DNA of 7,692 nt from Promethearchaeota archaeon (GCA_004524425.1 SDNN01000138.1:1-7692); one strand, 5' to 3'. Counted from the stretch's first letter, positions 1 to 6,209 are shown. Notes: generated by a model from the sequence alone, not told the origin. Numbers and translations: made by a program.

Positions 1-1342
1 CAAACCACACGGCTTTTATTGGATATGGTTGCCCTTTTATCACAGCATTATAAAGATTTAATATTCCCAATCGATGAAAGGTGGGTTTATCTGGATTTGC
101 TTTGAGGAATGGATCCCAATTTAATATAGCCGGGACATACCCAGAGCTAAATGACGTGGTAACATGTCCCGTAACACTTGCTACTGTCGCTAAACCTCTT
201 AAAGAGATATCTCCATGGTAGGTTCTCGTAAAACCCATGTAAGTAAAAAAAGTTACCGTTTCTGTCATAGCAATTTTTTCTGCTAGTGATTTAATTAAAT
301 CTGCTGAAACACCCGTGATTTCCTGAACTTTTTCAGGTGGATATTGCCTTGCCAAATTCATTAACGATTGAAATGCCGTTTCACATTCAATTCCATTTAC
401 TGCATGACTTCCCGTGATTGAAGCGGATTTAATTATCGAACGTCTGAGTTTTTTCGCAGAATTAGATTTTTGATCAAACACGATATACGCATTTTCTTTT
501 TTATCACCAATATCCTTACCCCTCAAGAACTTCCCATTATCTTTACGCACTAAAAATGATCCATTTGTTTCATTTCGAATAAAATCAACATCATGCAAAT
601 TTTTCTCAAAAATAACGTTCATTAACCCCAAGGCAAGAGCACTGTCAGTTCCAGGCTTGAGACCAACATAGACATCTGCTTTTGAAGCTGTAACTGTAAA
701 TCGGGGATCAATTACGACCACTTTCGTGCCCTTTTCTTTTGCATCCAGCACTTTTCTCATTGTCTGAAGGGGCATGGATTCAGCAGGATTAGTTCCCCAT
801 ATTATCAAAAGTTCAGGAAATTTTCTTTGCCAGAAAGTTCCAAAAAGATAAATGTAAGGAAACTGACTGCCAAATATGACACGACTGCCACATGGCAAGC
901 CTGCATCGCCATATCCCCAAGCACTCACGCGTGTTGACTGCGTAAGACTTGCAAGTCTTAAGTATGCTCCGAATTTAGTTTGTCCCGCTCCTGGACCCCC
1001 TAATACCCATCCTATTGATTTCCATCCATGATTTTTCGCGATTTTTTTAAAATTATTAGTAATGATATCAAAAGCTTGATCCCATGTAATCCTTTCAAAT
1101 CTTCCTTCCCCTCGTTCTCCCACTCTTTTCATGGGATATTTTAACCGATCTGGATGATACGTGATTTCGAGACTTGAAAGACCTCTCAAACATATTCTTT
1201 TGTCTCTTTTTAATGGAAATTCAGCAGGCTCCAATTTGATTACCTTATCTCCTTTCAAATGGGCTAAAATTCCACAACAATCTATACCACAATGTGCTGG
1301 ACAGGCGGTCCTAATTTTTTTAACCTTTTCAGTTTCAGTCAT
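1..1342 (-). CDS. Molybdopterin (Mo/W-bisMGD) oxidoreductase, N-terminal 447 residues, cut by left edge
   Basis: Member of the DMSO-reductase/formate-dehydrogenase superfamily: large catalytic subunits that bind Mo or W through two pterin-guanine dinucleotides plus one [4Fe-4S] cluster. My translation reads open from ATG 1342 to the window edge. Visible are the cluster motif C14-x3-C18-x3-C22-x28-C51 followed by LRG, a cysteine at C151 in the segment LPCGSRVIFGS where the metal-ligand Cys/Ser/Sec usually lies, the family signature WGTNPAESMP, and the pterin-binding stretch VVVIDPR followed by a KPGTD motif. The C-terminal dinucleotide-binding half is outside the window. R53 follows the last cluster cysteine, where many members have Lys. 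No Tat signal is seen at the N-terminus, so a cytoplasmic enzyme is likely. The start is fixed by an in-frame TGA two codons upstream. The substrate (formate, polysulfide, acetylene or other) cannot be told from this half. Confidence 0.93.
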   Translation of the reverse strand, partial: MTETEKVKKIRTACPAHCGIDCCGILAHLKGDKVIKLEPAEFPLKRDKRICLRGLSSLEITYHPDRLKYPMKRVGERGEGRFERITWDQAFDIITNNFKKIAKNHGWKSIGWVLGGPGAGQTKFGAYLRLASLTQSTRVSAWGYGDAGLPCGSRVIFGSQFPYIYLFGTFWQRKFPELLIIWGTNPAESMPLQTMRKVLDAKEKGTKVVVIDPRFTVTASKADVYVGLKPGTDSALALGLMNVIFEKNLHDVDFIRNETNGSFLVRKDNGKFLRGKDIGDKKENAYIVFDQKSNSAKKLRRSIIKSASITGSHAVNGIECETAFQSLMNLARQYPPEKVQEITGVSADLIKSLAEKIAMTETVTFFTYMGFTRTYHGDISLRGLATVASVTGHVTTSFSSGYVPAILNWDPFLKANPDKPTFHRLGILNLYNAVIKGQPYPIKAVWF

Positions 1343-1384
1343 CGTTCATAAAATCCCTATTTCCTAGACTTACTTAAATTTCAA

Positions 1385-1392
1385 TATTTATA
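1385..1392 (-). promoter_or_regulatory. TATA box of the molybdopterin oxidoreductase gene
   Basis: The minus strand reads TATAAATA here, centred about 46 nt before the ATG at 1342. An archaeal start site some 26 nt downstream would fall near 1363 and give a leader of about 20 nt. That leader holds only a weak purine-rich stretch (AGGAAATAGGG). Inferred from position and sequence only. Confidence 0.45.
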
Positions 1393-1473
1393 TCTTTTAA
1401 ACTTATTAAAATAATAAAAGATAGTTCCTAATTCATGTCAAATGGTAAAAATCTTTCGAATTCAATATCATGT

Positions 1474-1489
1474 AAAAAAATAAAAAAAT
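1474..1489 (-). terminator. U-tract terminator after the seven-helix membrane protein gene
   Basis: On the minus strand two runs of seven T, separated by a single A, follow within about 25 nt of the stop codon at 1498. Archaeal termination commonly uses U-rich tracts without a strong hairpin. The tract also lies before the promoter proposed for the oxidoreductase, which fits two separate units. Confidence 0.45.
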
Positions 1490-1497
1490 AAGATTAT

Positions 1498-2208
1498 TTA
1501 ACTTCCTTTTAGAAACTTCTTTTCAATTACCTCGGGCATCATGAAGCCAATGTAGAAAAAAAGTGCACTTATTATTAGAATCAATCTAAACGGTGGAAAA
1601 GACAAGATAGTTTCTAATGCCGCTCCGATAAGATATATCAGAAATGCTAATAACAAGAATTTTCCTTTTAATTTCACTTTAGGCTCTTCAGACTTTAAAG
1701 ATATGATCGAAAAAAAGAGACCGGATATGATAAATATAATCAATTCTATGAGCAAATAAATGATGAGAAATAAACCCAAATCCACATTTACCGGATCAAT
1801 CATCACGGCTAAGACTGATATATCAGTAAATAAGAAATAAAGAATCAAAGACTCAAAAATTACCGCGTAGATGATAAAAATAATGTATATGACCTTAAAA
1901 TTTTTAATTTGCGTTAGGTCGTTTAACGCTATCAGCCATAAAATTAAGATCACTGAGATAAAGGAAAAAGTTATCAAGATGTACCAAAATAATGGTATTC
2001 CTACTCCATTAAATAGATAAGCTAAAAAACTAATCGACGAACCCCACCATGGTTTACTCATTACAAACCAACTTATCCCAATCAGAGGAAATACCCTCTG
2101 TTTAATCTCTTTATATTTTAACGCAATTTTTAGACCAATAATTAAAGAGAAGACCACAAAGAGAAGACTAAAAAGACCATTTATCACAATGCTTGCATCA
2201 ATTGCCAA
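1498..2208 (-). CDS. Seven-helix integral membrane protein of unknown function
   Basis: A 236-residue, very hydrophobic protein rich in Ile, Leu and Phe. I count seven likely membrane helices, at about residues 8-29, 40-63, 70-97, 104-128, 142-172, 181-203 and 206-224. They are joined by short polar loops, with a basic cytoplasmic-looking tail (EKKFLKGS). No catalytic or transporter motif stands out. The seven-helix layout recalls the sensor-like membrane proteins common in Asgard genomes, but no kinase or other output domain is attached. The start codon is TTG at 2208; a purine-rich stretch (AAGAGGTTTGAGAG) precedes it and the next in-frame ATG is residue 48, after the first helix. A good TATA-like box upstream suggests its own transcript. 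Function unknown; sensor or small-molecule carrier are only guesses. Confidence 0.85.
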   Translation of the reverse strand: MAIDASIVINGLFSLLFVVFSLIIGLKIALKYKEIKQRVFPLIGISWFVMSKPWWGSSISFLAYLFNGVGIPLFWYILITFSFISVILILWLIALNDLTQIKNFKVIYIIFIIYAVIFESLILYFLFTDISVLAVMIDPVNVDLGLFLIIYLLIELIIFIISGLFFSIISLKSEEPKVKLKGKFLLLAFLIYLIGAALETILSFPPFRLILIISALFFYIGFMMPEVIEKKFLKGS

Positions 2209-2253
2209 TTTCTCTCAAACCTCTTAAGATAAATGTTATTACAACTAGCTTGT

Positions 2254-2261
2254 TTTATAAA
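2254..2261 (-). promoter_or_regulatory. TATA box of the membrane protein gene
   Basis: TTTATAAA within a longer AT-only stretch (2253-2270), centred about 50 nt upstream of the TTG start. A start site near 2231 would leave a leader of about 23 nt carrying the AAGAGGT ribosome-binding sequence. This spacing supports both the promoter and the TTG start. Confidence 0.5.
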
Positions 2262-2336
2262 TATTTAAATTTAACTAGAACAAAATGATTAGACCACAAG
2301 GATTAAGTGCTTATTTTGTGACATATGTAAAGATAA

Positions 2337-2894
2337 TTAATAATCAAGGGAAAAGGTACTTTTAATCCAATTTTCAATATCCTGACTAGAATTCGATAAG
2401 GGTTTAGCACCTTTCGAACTATCTTTATATCGATATTCTTCCATTTTTTTCGATAAATCCCTTGTTGATATCACGAATCCATTTTCTAATTTTATCTCAA
2501 TTACCGTCCTATAGGCTATTGGTCTCTGAAAGCCCATGTGGACGTACATCTCGTCAATGAAATCTTTTGCCAACAAGATTCCTCCCGTAAAGTTAGCTTT
2601 TAAATTCAAATTATTATAAGAAAAATCAAAAATTGAAGTACCGACTTCCCTAATCTTTTGGGGTTCAACACCATTAATATTCGGAGGATTTTCTGCATTT
2701 AACAAAATCCTATCTAAAACTAAATTATCATCAATTAAGATGTATCTCATTACGTGACCTCGCCAACATGCAGTACATCTAGAATAAGAATTCATGCCAA
2801 AATCTTCAGGGCGGTACAATCCTTTCCCCCTAACCCCTACAATGGAAAACTCTTCCCCTTCATGTATGAGGCTGTCAGGAATTTGCGCCGTCAT
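2337..2894 (-). CDS. Conserved-looking hypothetical protein with CxxC motif, co-transcribed with the TrmB-like regulator
   Basis: A 185-residue soluble protein with no signal peptide or membrane segment. Distinct segments are MTAQIPDSL at the start, a GEEFSIVGVRGKGLY stretch (13-27), C40-T-A-C43-W-R-G-H47, a mostly beta middle (48-104), and LLAKDFIDEMYVHMGFQRP (107-125), then a polar, probably disordered tail. From memory, bacterial uncharacterised proteins share this start, the TACWRG element and the AKDF-YVHMGFQ element, so it seems to belong to a widespread unnamed family. No biochemical role is known to me. C40, C43 and H47 could bind a metal, but in the family as I recall it the first cysteine is not fixed. 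The ATG lies 12 nt after the regulator's stop, with AGAGGA 6 nt before it, so translation from the same mRNA is expected. Its function may depend on the regulator upstream. Confidence 0.88.
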   Translation of the reverse strand: MTAQIPDSLIHEGEEFSIVGVRGKGLYRPEDFGMNSYSRCTACWRGHVMRYILIDDNLVLDRILLNAENPPNINGVEPQKIREVGTSIFDFSYNNLNLKANFTGGILLAKDFIDEMYVHMGFQRPIAYRTVIEIKLENGFVISTRDLSKKMEEYRYKDSSKGAKPLSNSSQDIENWIKSTFSLDY

Positions 2895-2900
2895 AGCTTA

Positions 2901-2906
2901 TCCTCT
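2901..2906 (-). promoter_or_regulatory. Ribosome binding site of the 185-residue protein
   Basis: AGAGGA sits 6 nt before the ATG at 2894, directly after the regulator's stop codon. It fixes the start and indicates reinitiation or coupled translation within one operon. Confidence 0.6.
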
Positions 2907-4208
2907 TTATTCTAATTTCAAGATTATATTCATTAGAATTGGAAACTTCTCTTCTGAACCCCAAATAACATGGATTTTATTTTCCATGGGAATGGCAACT
3001 AATTTCGCAGCAATTATCCATTCGGTTCCAATCATTTTTGCAGTTTTACTTCCTTCCCTAAATTTTATATACATGATTGCTCCTGAATATTCGCGAATCT
3101 TGGTATTCTCAAATTTGAGGTCCTCAAGATCAGGATTAGTAAATTCCTCGATATCCTCATCAATTTGAGTGCTTAACTTCAATCTTTCACATGCTAACTG
3201 AAGCGCGGCTTTATTAAAGACATCATGCCCTATAGAGCTGCTATATTCAAAAATTAATAGACCACAATCTTTTTCCTCGCCTGTGATGCCAAGAGTCTTG
3301 AAATTTAAACCTTTTTCTAATAATGATTTGGAATCCTTGTCTATCTCGGCCAGATCGATCCACCCATTCTCCAAGGAATCACCCATCACGAAACGAAAAC
3401 TCTTTAGAATCTTTAGTTCCTCTTCTCTTTGCGCGATTCTCTCATCAAGTATGCTGGTTAATGGTCTTGCGATGAATGATTGAGCACGTTGATCTGGTTC
3501 TGGAAGCTTCACAACCCAACCTTTATCAATGAGACGCTCCAAAATGCGATAAATCGTGGTTCTCTTAATGTCCAATTCTTCATTTATACTGCCCACCGAA
3601 TCACCTTCCTTGCCTTTTCTTAGAAAAGCTAAATATACTTGCGCCTCTTCTATGCTTAATCCGAATCTAAGCAGTCCTAATTCCTGCAAATTATTAGTAT
3701 CGTCAAGTAAAATCCGTGGAGTCGCCCATTTCAATTCCTCAACCCTGCCTAATGATGTCTCTGGTTTAAGATACGGTTCTTTTGAACTAAGATCTAAAAC
3801 TGTTCTTGCAGCGTCAACTAATCCATCCGTTATTTTACCCTCAGCTTGGATCCTACAAAATATCATTCTTTCGTCATCCTTGAAACCCACAACACTTCCT
3901 TTATCATTCAAGTTAGTGGCAATAAAGCGCTCGGGAGTGATTTGAAGAATGACGTATTCTACACCAGCAATTGTAATTCTTCTTTCTTTCATTTCTAACC
4001 AAGCTGAACTTAATTCCTCTAAATCATTCGATAGGTCCCAATTTTTTGTGGAATAAACTATAGACGGTATGATATTAATTACATTTCCTTTATCATCTCT
4101 CTCTAAGGTGATCTCCATGAGAACTACTGCATTTATCTTTGATTTAGAATCCAATAATGATTGGGAAATAGTCTTGTAGTCTATCATTTTACGTGAATTT
4201 TTACTCAT
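2907..4208 (-). CDS. TrmB-like winged-helix regulator with roadblock/longin-like N-terminal region
   Basis: A 433-residue, apparently three-part protein. Residues 9-140 look like an alpha/beta profilin-like fold in roadblock/LC7 or longin order: helix (13-22), strands (25-34 and 46-54), helix (58-73), strands (76-98 and 104-121), helix (126-140). Residues 174-248 form a TrmB-type winged helix: GLSIEEAQVYLAFL, then SINEELDIKRTTIYRILERLIDKGWV as the recognition-helix region, followed by a wing. Residues 249-275 are a charged helix resembling the TrmB dimerisation coil. Residues 280-433 are a mixed alpha/beta C-terminal domain, perhaps a ligand sensor, with no recognisable sugar-binding motif. 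No SD precedes the ATG, but a TATA-like box centred about 27 nt upstream fits a leaderless transcript from residue 1; M8 (ATG at 4187) is the alternative. DNA binding is well supported. The roadblock/longin reading is inferred from secondary-structure order alone. Confidence 0.87.
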   Translation of the reverse strand: MSKNSRKMIDYKTISQSLLDSKSKINAVVLMEITLERDDKGNVINIIPSIVYSTKNWDLSNDLEELSSAWLEMKERRITIAGVEYVILQITPERFIATNLNDKGSVVGFKDDERMIFCRIQAEGKITDGLVDAARTVLDLSSKEPYLKPETSLGRVEELKWATPRILLDDTNNLQELGLLRFGLSIEEAQVYLAFLRKGKEGDSVGSINEELDIKRTTIYRILERLIDKGWVVKLPEPDQRAQSFIARPLTSILDERIAQREEELKILKSFRFVMGDSLENGWIDLAEIDKDSKSLLEKGLNFKTLGITGEEKDCGLLIFEYSSSIGHDVFNKAALQLACERLKLSTQIDEDIEEFTNPDLEDLKFENTKIREYSGAIMYIKFREGSKTAKMIGTEWIIAAKLVAIPMENKIHVIWGSEEKFPILMNIILKLE

Positions 4209-4230
4209 TTAGGTATTGAAATTCATTTCC

Positions 4231-4240
4231 TAATAATATT
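4231..4240 (-). promoter_or_regulatory. TATA-like box for leaderless transcription of the TrmB-like gene
   Basis: AATATTATTA on the minus strand, centred about 27 nt before the ATG at 4208. That is the normal archaeal TATA-to-start distance, so transcription would begin at or next to the start codon. The absence of any Shine-Dalgarno sequence agrees with this. Confidence 0.5.
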
Positions 4241-4256
4241 AAAAAAAAAAATTTTT
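4241..4256 (-). terminator. U-tract terminator closing the actin operon
   Basis: The minus strand reads AAAAA followed by eleven T, about 50 nt after the stop of the 77-residue ORF. A transcript would end in a long U run, with a possible short A-U hairpin. It abuts the promoter of the next unit, suggesting the actin pair and the regulator pair are transcribed separately. Confidence 0.5.
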
Positions 4257-4301
4257 AGTTATAATATTTTAACTTGAAAACTCTCTTAAGCTTTTGTTAG
4301 A

Positions 4302-4535
4302 TTATAAGCGAGCATTTTTAAATCTCAGTTTCAATTCATCCATCAATCTGGGCATCTCTTTTCTTTCTTTTGAACGCTGAATTTCAGTGAAATCCTTTCC
4401 TAAGATGACATTAGTGGTTTTTTGCCCAGACTTGTTAATGATGTCCATGTTGTTTTCAGATAAGACAATGCAGGGAATTCCATCAACAATCTTGATGATT
4501 ACCAAATAATTCACCTCGAGTTTGCTTAAAAACAT
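4302..4535 (-). CDS. Small protein of unknown function overlapping the actin stop codon
   Basis: A 77-residue ORF overlapping the last 10 bases of the actin gene in another frame. The ATG at 4535 has no convincing Shine-Dalgarno. A second start is at least as likely: TTG at 4505, residue 12, preceded by GAGGTGA with a 5-nt spacer and lying 20 nt after the actin stop, which would give 66 residues starting before [11 protein letters not shown]. The first half suggests a beta hairpin ([19 protein letters not shown]). The second half is a strongly charged amphipathic helix (about 50-75) ending [10 protein letters not shown]. No membrane segment, signal or known domain is recognised, and I see no clear WH2 or other actin-binding motif. 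Tight linkage makes an accessory role for actin plausible, but that is inference from position only. Confidence 0.72.
   Translation of the reverse strand: MFLSKLEVNYLVIIKIVDGIPCIVLSENNMDIINKSGQKTTNVILGKDFTEIQRSKERKEMPRLMDELKLRFKNARL
4511..4517 (-). promoter_or_regulatory. Shine-Dalgarno site pointing to an internal TTG start in the small ORF
   Basis: GAGGTGA, a near-perfect anti-SD match and like the AGGTGA before actin, lies 5 nt upstream of TTG 4505. It has no other use in this position, so it argues that translation of the small protein begins at 4505 rather than at ATG 4535. Confidence 0.5.
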
Positions 4536-5665
4536 CGATGGACTATCGCCGGTCCCATTTCTTTATACTCTCGCCGGGTTATCCACATTTTATGAAATGT
4601 TTTCAATGATGCCAAGATAGAACCTCCTATCCACACGGAATACATTCTTTCTGGAGGGGCGACAATCCGAACATCCACGGAATCTGGAATTTGTTCCTTT
4701 ATTTCTTTCGTTAATCGTTCTTTGATTCCTGGAAACATCGTGGAACCTCCAGATAAGACAATATTACTATATAGATCCCTTCGCAAGTCCACGTCACATT
4801 CATTAATGGCTCCTACTACCACGTCATCCAGCGCATCGAGTTCCTTACCAACTACAGAAGGATTGAAAAACACCTCTGGAGCTAAAAACCTCTCGACCCC
4901 CACGCTTATCGTCTCTCCATCGGGCAGCATGAAACTTTTTTCCATTCCTGCCACCTTTTTGGAAAGTAACATCTCTTTTTCGGGATCCATTGCCACGTAG
5001 CAGAGCTTTTCCTTAATATCTCGTACTATCTCCTTTTCTGCTGAAGATATCAAGGACACACCCCTCTGGCGCAACATTCTCTGCAAGTACGTGGTAATAT
5101 CCCTTCCCGCAAGATCAATCTTTTCTATGGCGTGAGACAACGCGAATCCCTCGAAAATGGGTACAATATGTGACACTCCATCTCCAATATCAATCACACA
5201 ACCCGTCGTACGACCTGAAGCATAAAGAGATAACACGGCCTGAGTGGCAACATATAATGCTGGCACGTTAAAAGTCTCAAACATGATCTCCCCCATTTTT
5301 TCTCTGTTTTGTCGCGGATTCAATGGCGCTTCGGTTAATAGTACAGGATGTTCTGAAGGATCCACTCTCAGATCCGTGTAAAACGTGTAATGCCAAATCT
5401 TTTCCATGGACGTCCAATCATCCACCACGCCATGCTCAATCGGAAAATTGAGATGCATTAATCCCTTGAGCTCCATTGCTTCCTCCCCTATGTAATAATC
5501 TCGTGTAAAATGCTTATATTCAGGAAAGATGTTTTCATATTTTGGCTTGCCGATTAACGTGGGAAAAACTGAACGAGGTTGATCCTCTCCCGCAAAACCG
5601 CTTTTGGTGATTCCCGTTCCGTTATCTAATATAATTCCCTTTGAGAAAACTTTATCATTTTCCAT
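4526..5665 (-). CDS. Actin (Asgard/Loki-type actin)
   Basis: A 379-residue actin, against about 375 in eukaryotes; it should bind ATP and polymerise into cytoskeletal filaments. Phosphate loop 1 is D14-N-G-T-G18 with K21 (actin D11, S14, K18). Catalytic and Mg/nucleotide residues are present as Q142, D159, D162 and H166 (actin Q137, D154, D157, H161) in [18 protein letters not shown] and IDIGDGVSH. Other hallmarks are [28 protein letters not shown] (here KEIVRD), [31 protein letters not shown] and a C-terminal GPAIVHRCF, one residue shorter than eukaryotic HRKCF. The D-loop region (about 40-58) is divergent and two residues longer, and lacks GVMVGM. No introns. The ATG has GGAAGGTGA 9 nt upstream. 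The gene looks richer in G and C than its AT-rich surroundings. Close similarity to eukaryotic actin over the full length sets it apart from MreB, ParM and crenactin. Confidence 0.97.
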   Translation of the reverse strand: MENDKVFSKGIILDNGTGITKSGFAGEDQPRSVFPTLIGKPKYENIFPEYKHFTRDYYIGEEAMELKGLMHLNFPIEHGVVDDWTSMEKIWHYTFYTDLRVDPSEHPVLLTEAPLNPRQNREKMGEIMFETFNVPALYVATQAVLSLYASGRTTGCVIDIGDGVSHIVPIFEGFALSHAIEKIDLAGRDITTYLQRMLRQRGVSLISSAEKEIVRDIKEKLCYVAMDPEKEMLLSKKVAGMEKSFMLPDGETISVGVERFLAPEVFFNPSVVGKELDALDDVVVGAINECDVDLRRDLYSNIVLSGGSTMFPGIKERLTKEIKEQIPDSVDVRIVAPPERMYSVWIGGSILASLKTFHKMWITRREYKEMGPAIVHRCF

Positions 5666-5674
5666 AATTTTCGT

Positions 5675-5683
5675 TCACCTTCC
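5675..5683 (-). promoter_or_regulatory. Ribosome binding site of actin
   Basis: GGAAGGTGA, containing the consensus AGGTGA, 9 nt before the actin ATG. It fixes the start and shows that this organism uses Shine-Dalgarno initiation for this gene. Confidence 0.75.
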
Positions 5684-5868
5684 AATATTTAATATTTTAT
5701 TAAGTTATTTATTTGAGTTTAGTATTTTATCAAGAGAGATTTTTGTTTTCCCAGGCAGTTCGGTCCAAAATCATCTATCATAATCTCTTAATTGAACTTG
5801 GTACTAAACCCCGTGCTGAATTCTATTTTTTTTAAATTGTTGCTTATGATCTTAATAACCCACATGCA

Positions 5869-5876
5869 TATTTAAA
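5869..5876 (-). promoter_or_regulatory. Candidate distal TATA box for the actin operon
   Basis: TTTAAATA on the minus strand, a few bases downstream of the palindrome at 5880-5899. A start site near 5846 would leave a 180-nt leader before the actin ATG. AT-rich sequence nearer the gene (about 5690-5720) could hold another promoter, so the choice is tentative. Confidence 0.4.
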
Positions 5877-5879
5877 TGT

Positions 5880-5899
5880 TTGTCACGATCCCGTGACAA
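5880..5899. promoter_or_regulatory. Palindromic operator-like inverted repeat upstream of actin
   Basis: TTGTCACG-ATCC-CGTGACAA: perfect 8-bp arms around 4 bases. It stands out as GC-containing sequence inside very AT-rich DNA. On the minus strand it directly precedes a TATA-like box, in the place of the BRE element, which suits a dimeric repressor or activator that controls TFB access. A transcript hairpin is possible, but no U-tract follows. Confidence 0.55.
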
Positions 5900-6155
5900 T
5901 ATCGACGCATAATTATGACAAATCAATATGACCAAGGAATAGAATAATATTTCTTTCTCCAAGACTATAAACTCAAAATGCTTAACTAAATATAATAATA
6001 TACTATAAAAAATCAATCTTATTAATTCTAAACAAAAAGATTCGCTAGAATTCCTAATCTAATTAAAATCAATTAATCTCTATCATATAATGATTTAAAT
6101 AACTATACAATTAGACAAACATTAGGTTTATTATTTGAGAACTTAAATAATACTC

Positions 6156-6195
6156 AAAAAATTTCTAATAACCTAGGAAAGCTTAGAAATTTTTA
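6156..6195 (-). terminator. Hairpin terminator after the DUF4242-like gene
   Basis: Perfect 12-bp arms (6157-6168 and 6183-6194; AAAAATTTCTAA on the top strand) flank a 14-nt loop containing CCTAGG. The hairpin begins about 15 nt after the stop at 6210, and on the minus strand its second arm ends in a T run, as in an intrinsic terminator. The stem is nearly all A-T, so the U-tract may matter more than the fold. Confidence 0.5.
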
Positions 6196-6209
6196 AATTC
6201 AATGGTTAG

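Larger units (their letters stand above)
5666..6209. other. Gene-free AT-rich region upstream of actin
   Basis: I find no convincing coding sequence in these 544 bases on either strand. The interval holds the actin Shine-Dalgarno, a proposed long leader, a TATA-like box with an adjoining palindrome, and a hairpin next to the DUF4242-like gene. The part from about 5900 to 6150 is extremely AT-rich, with no recognised signal. A less AT-rich patch at about 5750-5820 would lie inside the actin leader. Confidence 0.6.

Noticed and set aside
1161..1367. A 68-codon plus-strand frame over the start of the oxidoreductase
   Set aside because: It is antisense to the cluster-binding N-terminus of the molybdopterin enzyme, with no supporting signal.
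2794..3945. Open plus-strand frames of 66-129 codons opposite the 185-residue protein and the TrmB-like gene
   Set aside because: They lie antisense to well-supported genes, have serine- and leucine-rich low-information translations, and no ribosome-binding site or recognisable motif.
4302..4535. WH2-type actin-binding motif in the small coupled protein
   Set aside because: The C-terminal helix is charged and amphipathic, but it lacks the LKK(T/V)-type element in the required order after the helix.
4722..5000. A 92-codon plus-strand frame opposite actin
   Set aside because: Actin coding is certain here; the antisense translation is a serine/threonine-rich shadow of it.
4526..5665. Eukaryotic origin of the window
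   Set aside because: The actin is intronless with a Shine-Dalgarno, overlaps the next gene, and is flanked by VapBC, a TrmB-like regulator and closely packed same-strand genes.
5750..5832. Possible tRNA, C/D-box RNA or plus-strand terminated small RNA, because of a less AT-rich patch, a CTGA and a run of T
   Set aside because: No cloverleaf can be formed, there is no matching C box (RTGATGA) paired with the CTGA, and no plus-strand gene precedes the T run.
5900..6150. Replication origin or CRISPR leader suggested by extreme AT content
   Set aside because: No repeated motifs, ORB-like elements or regular direct repeats are visible; high AT alone is not evidence.
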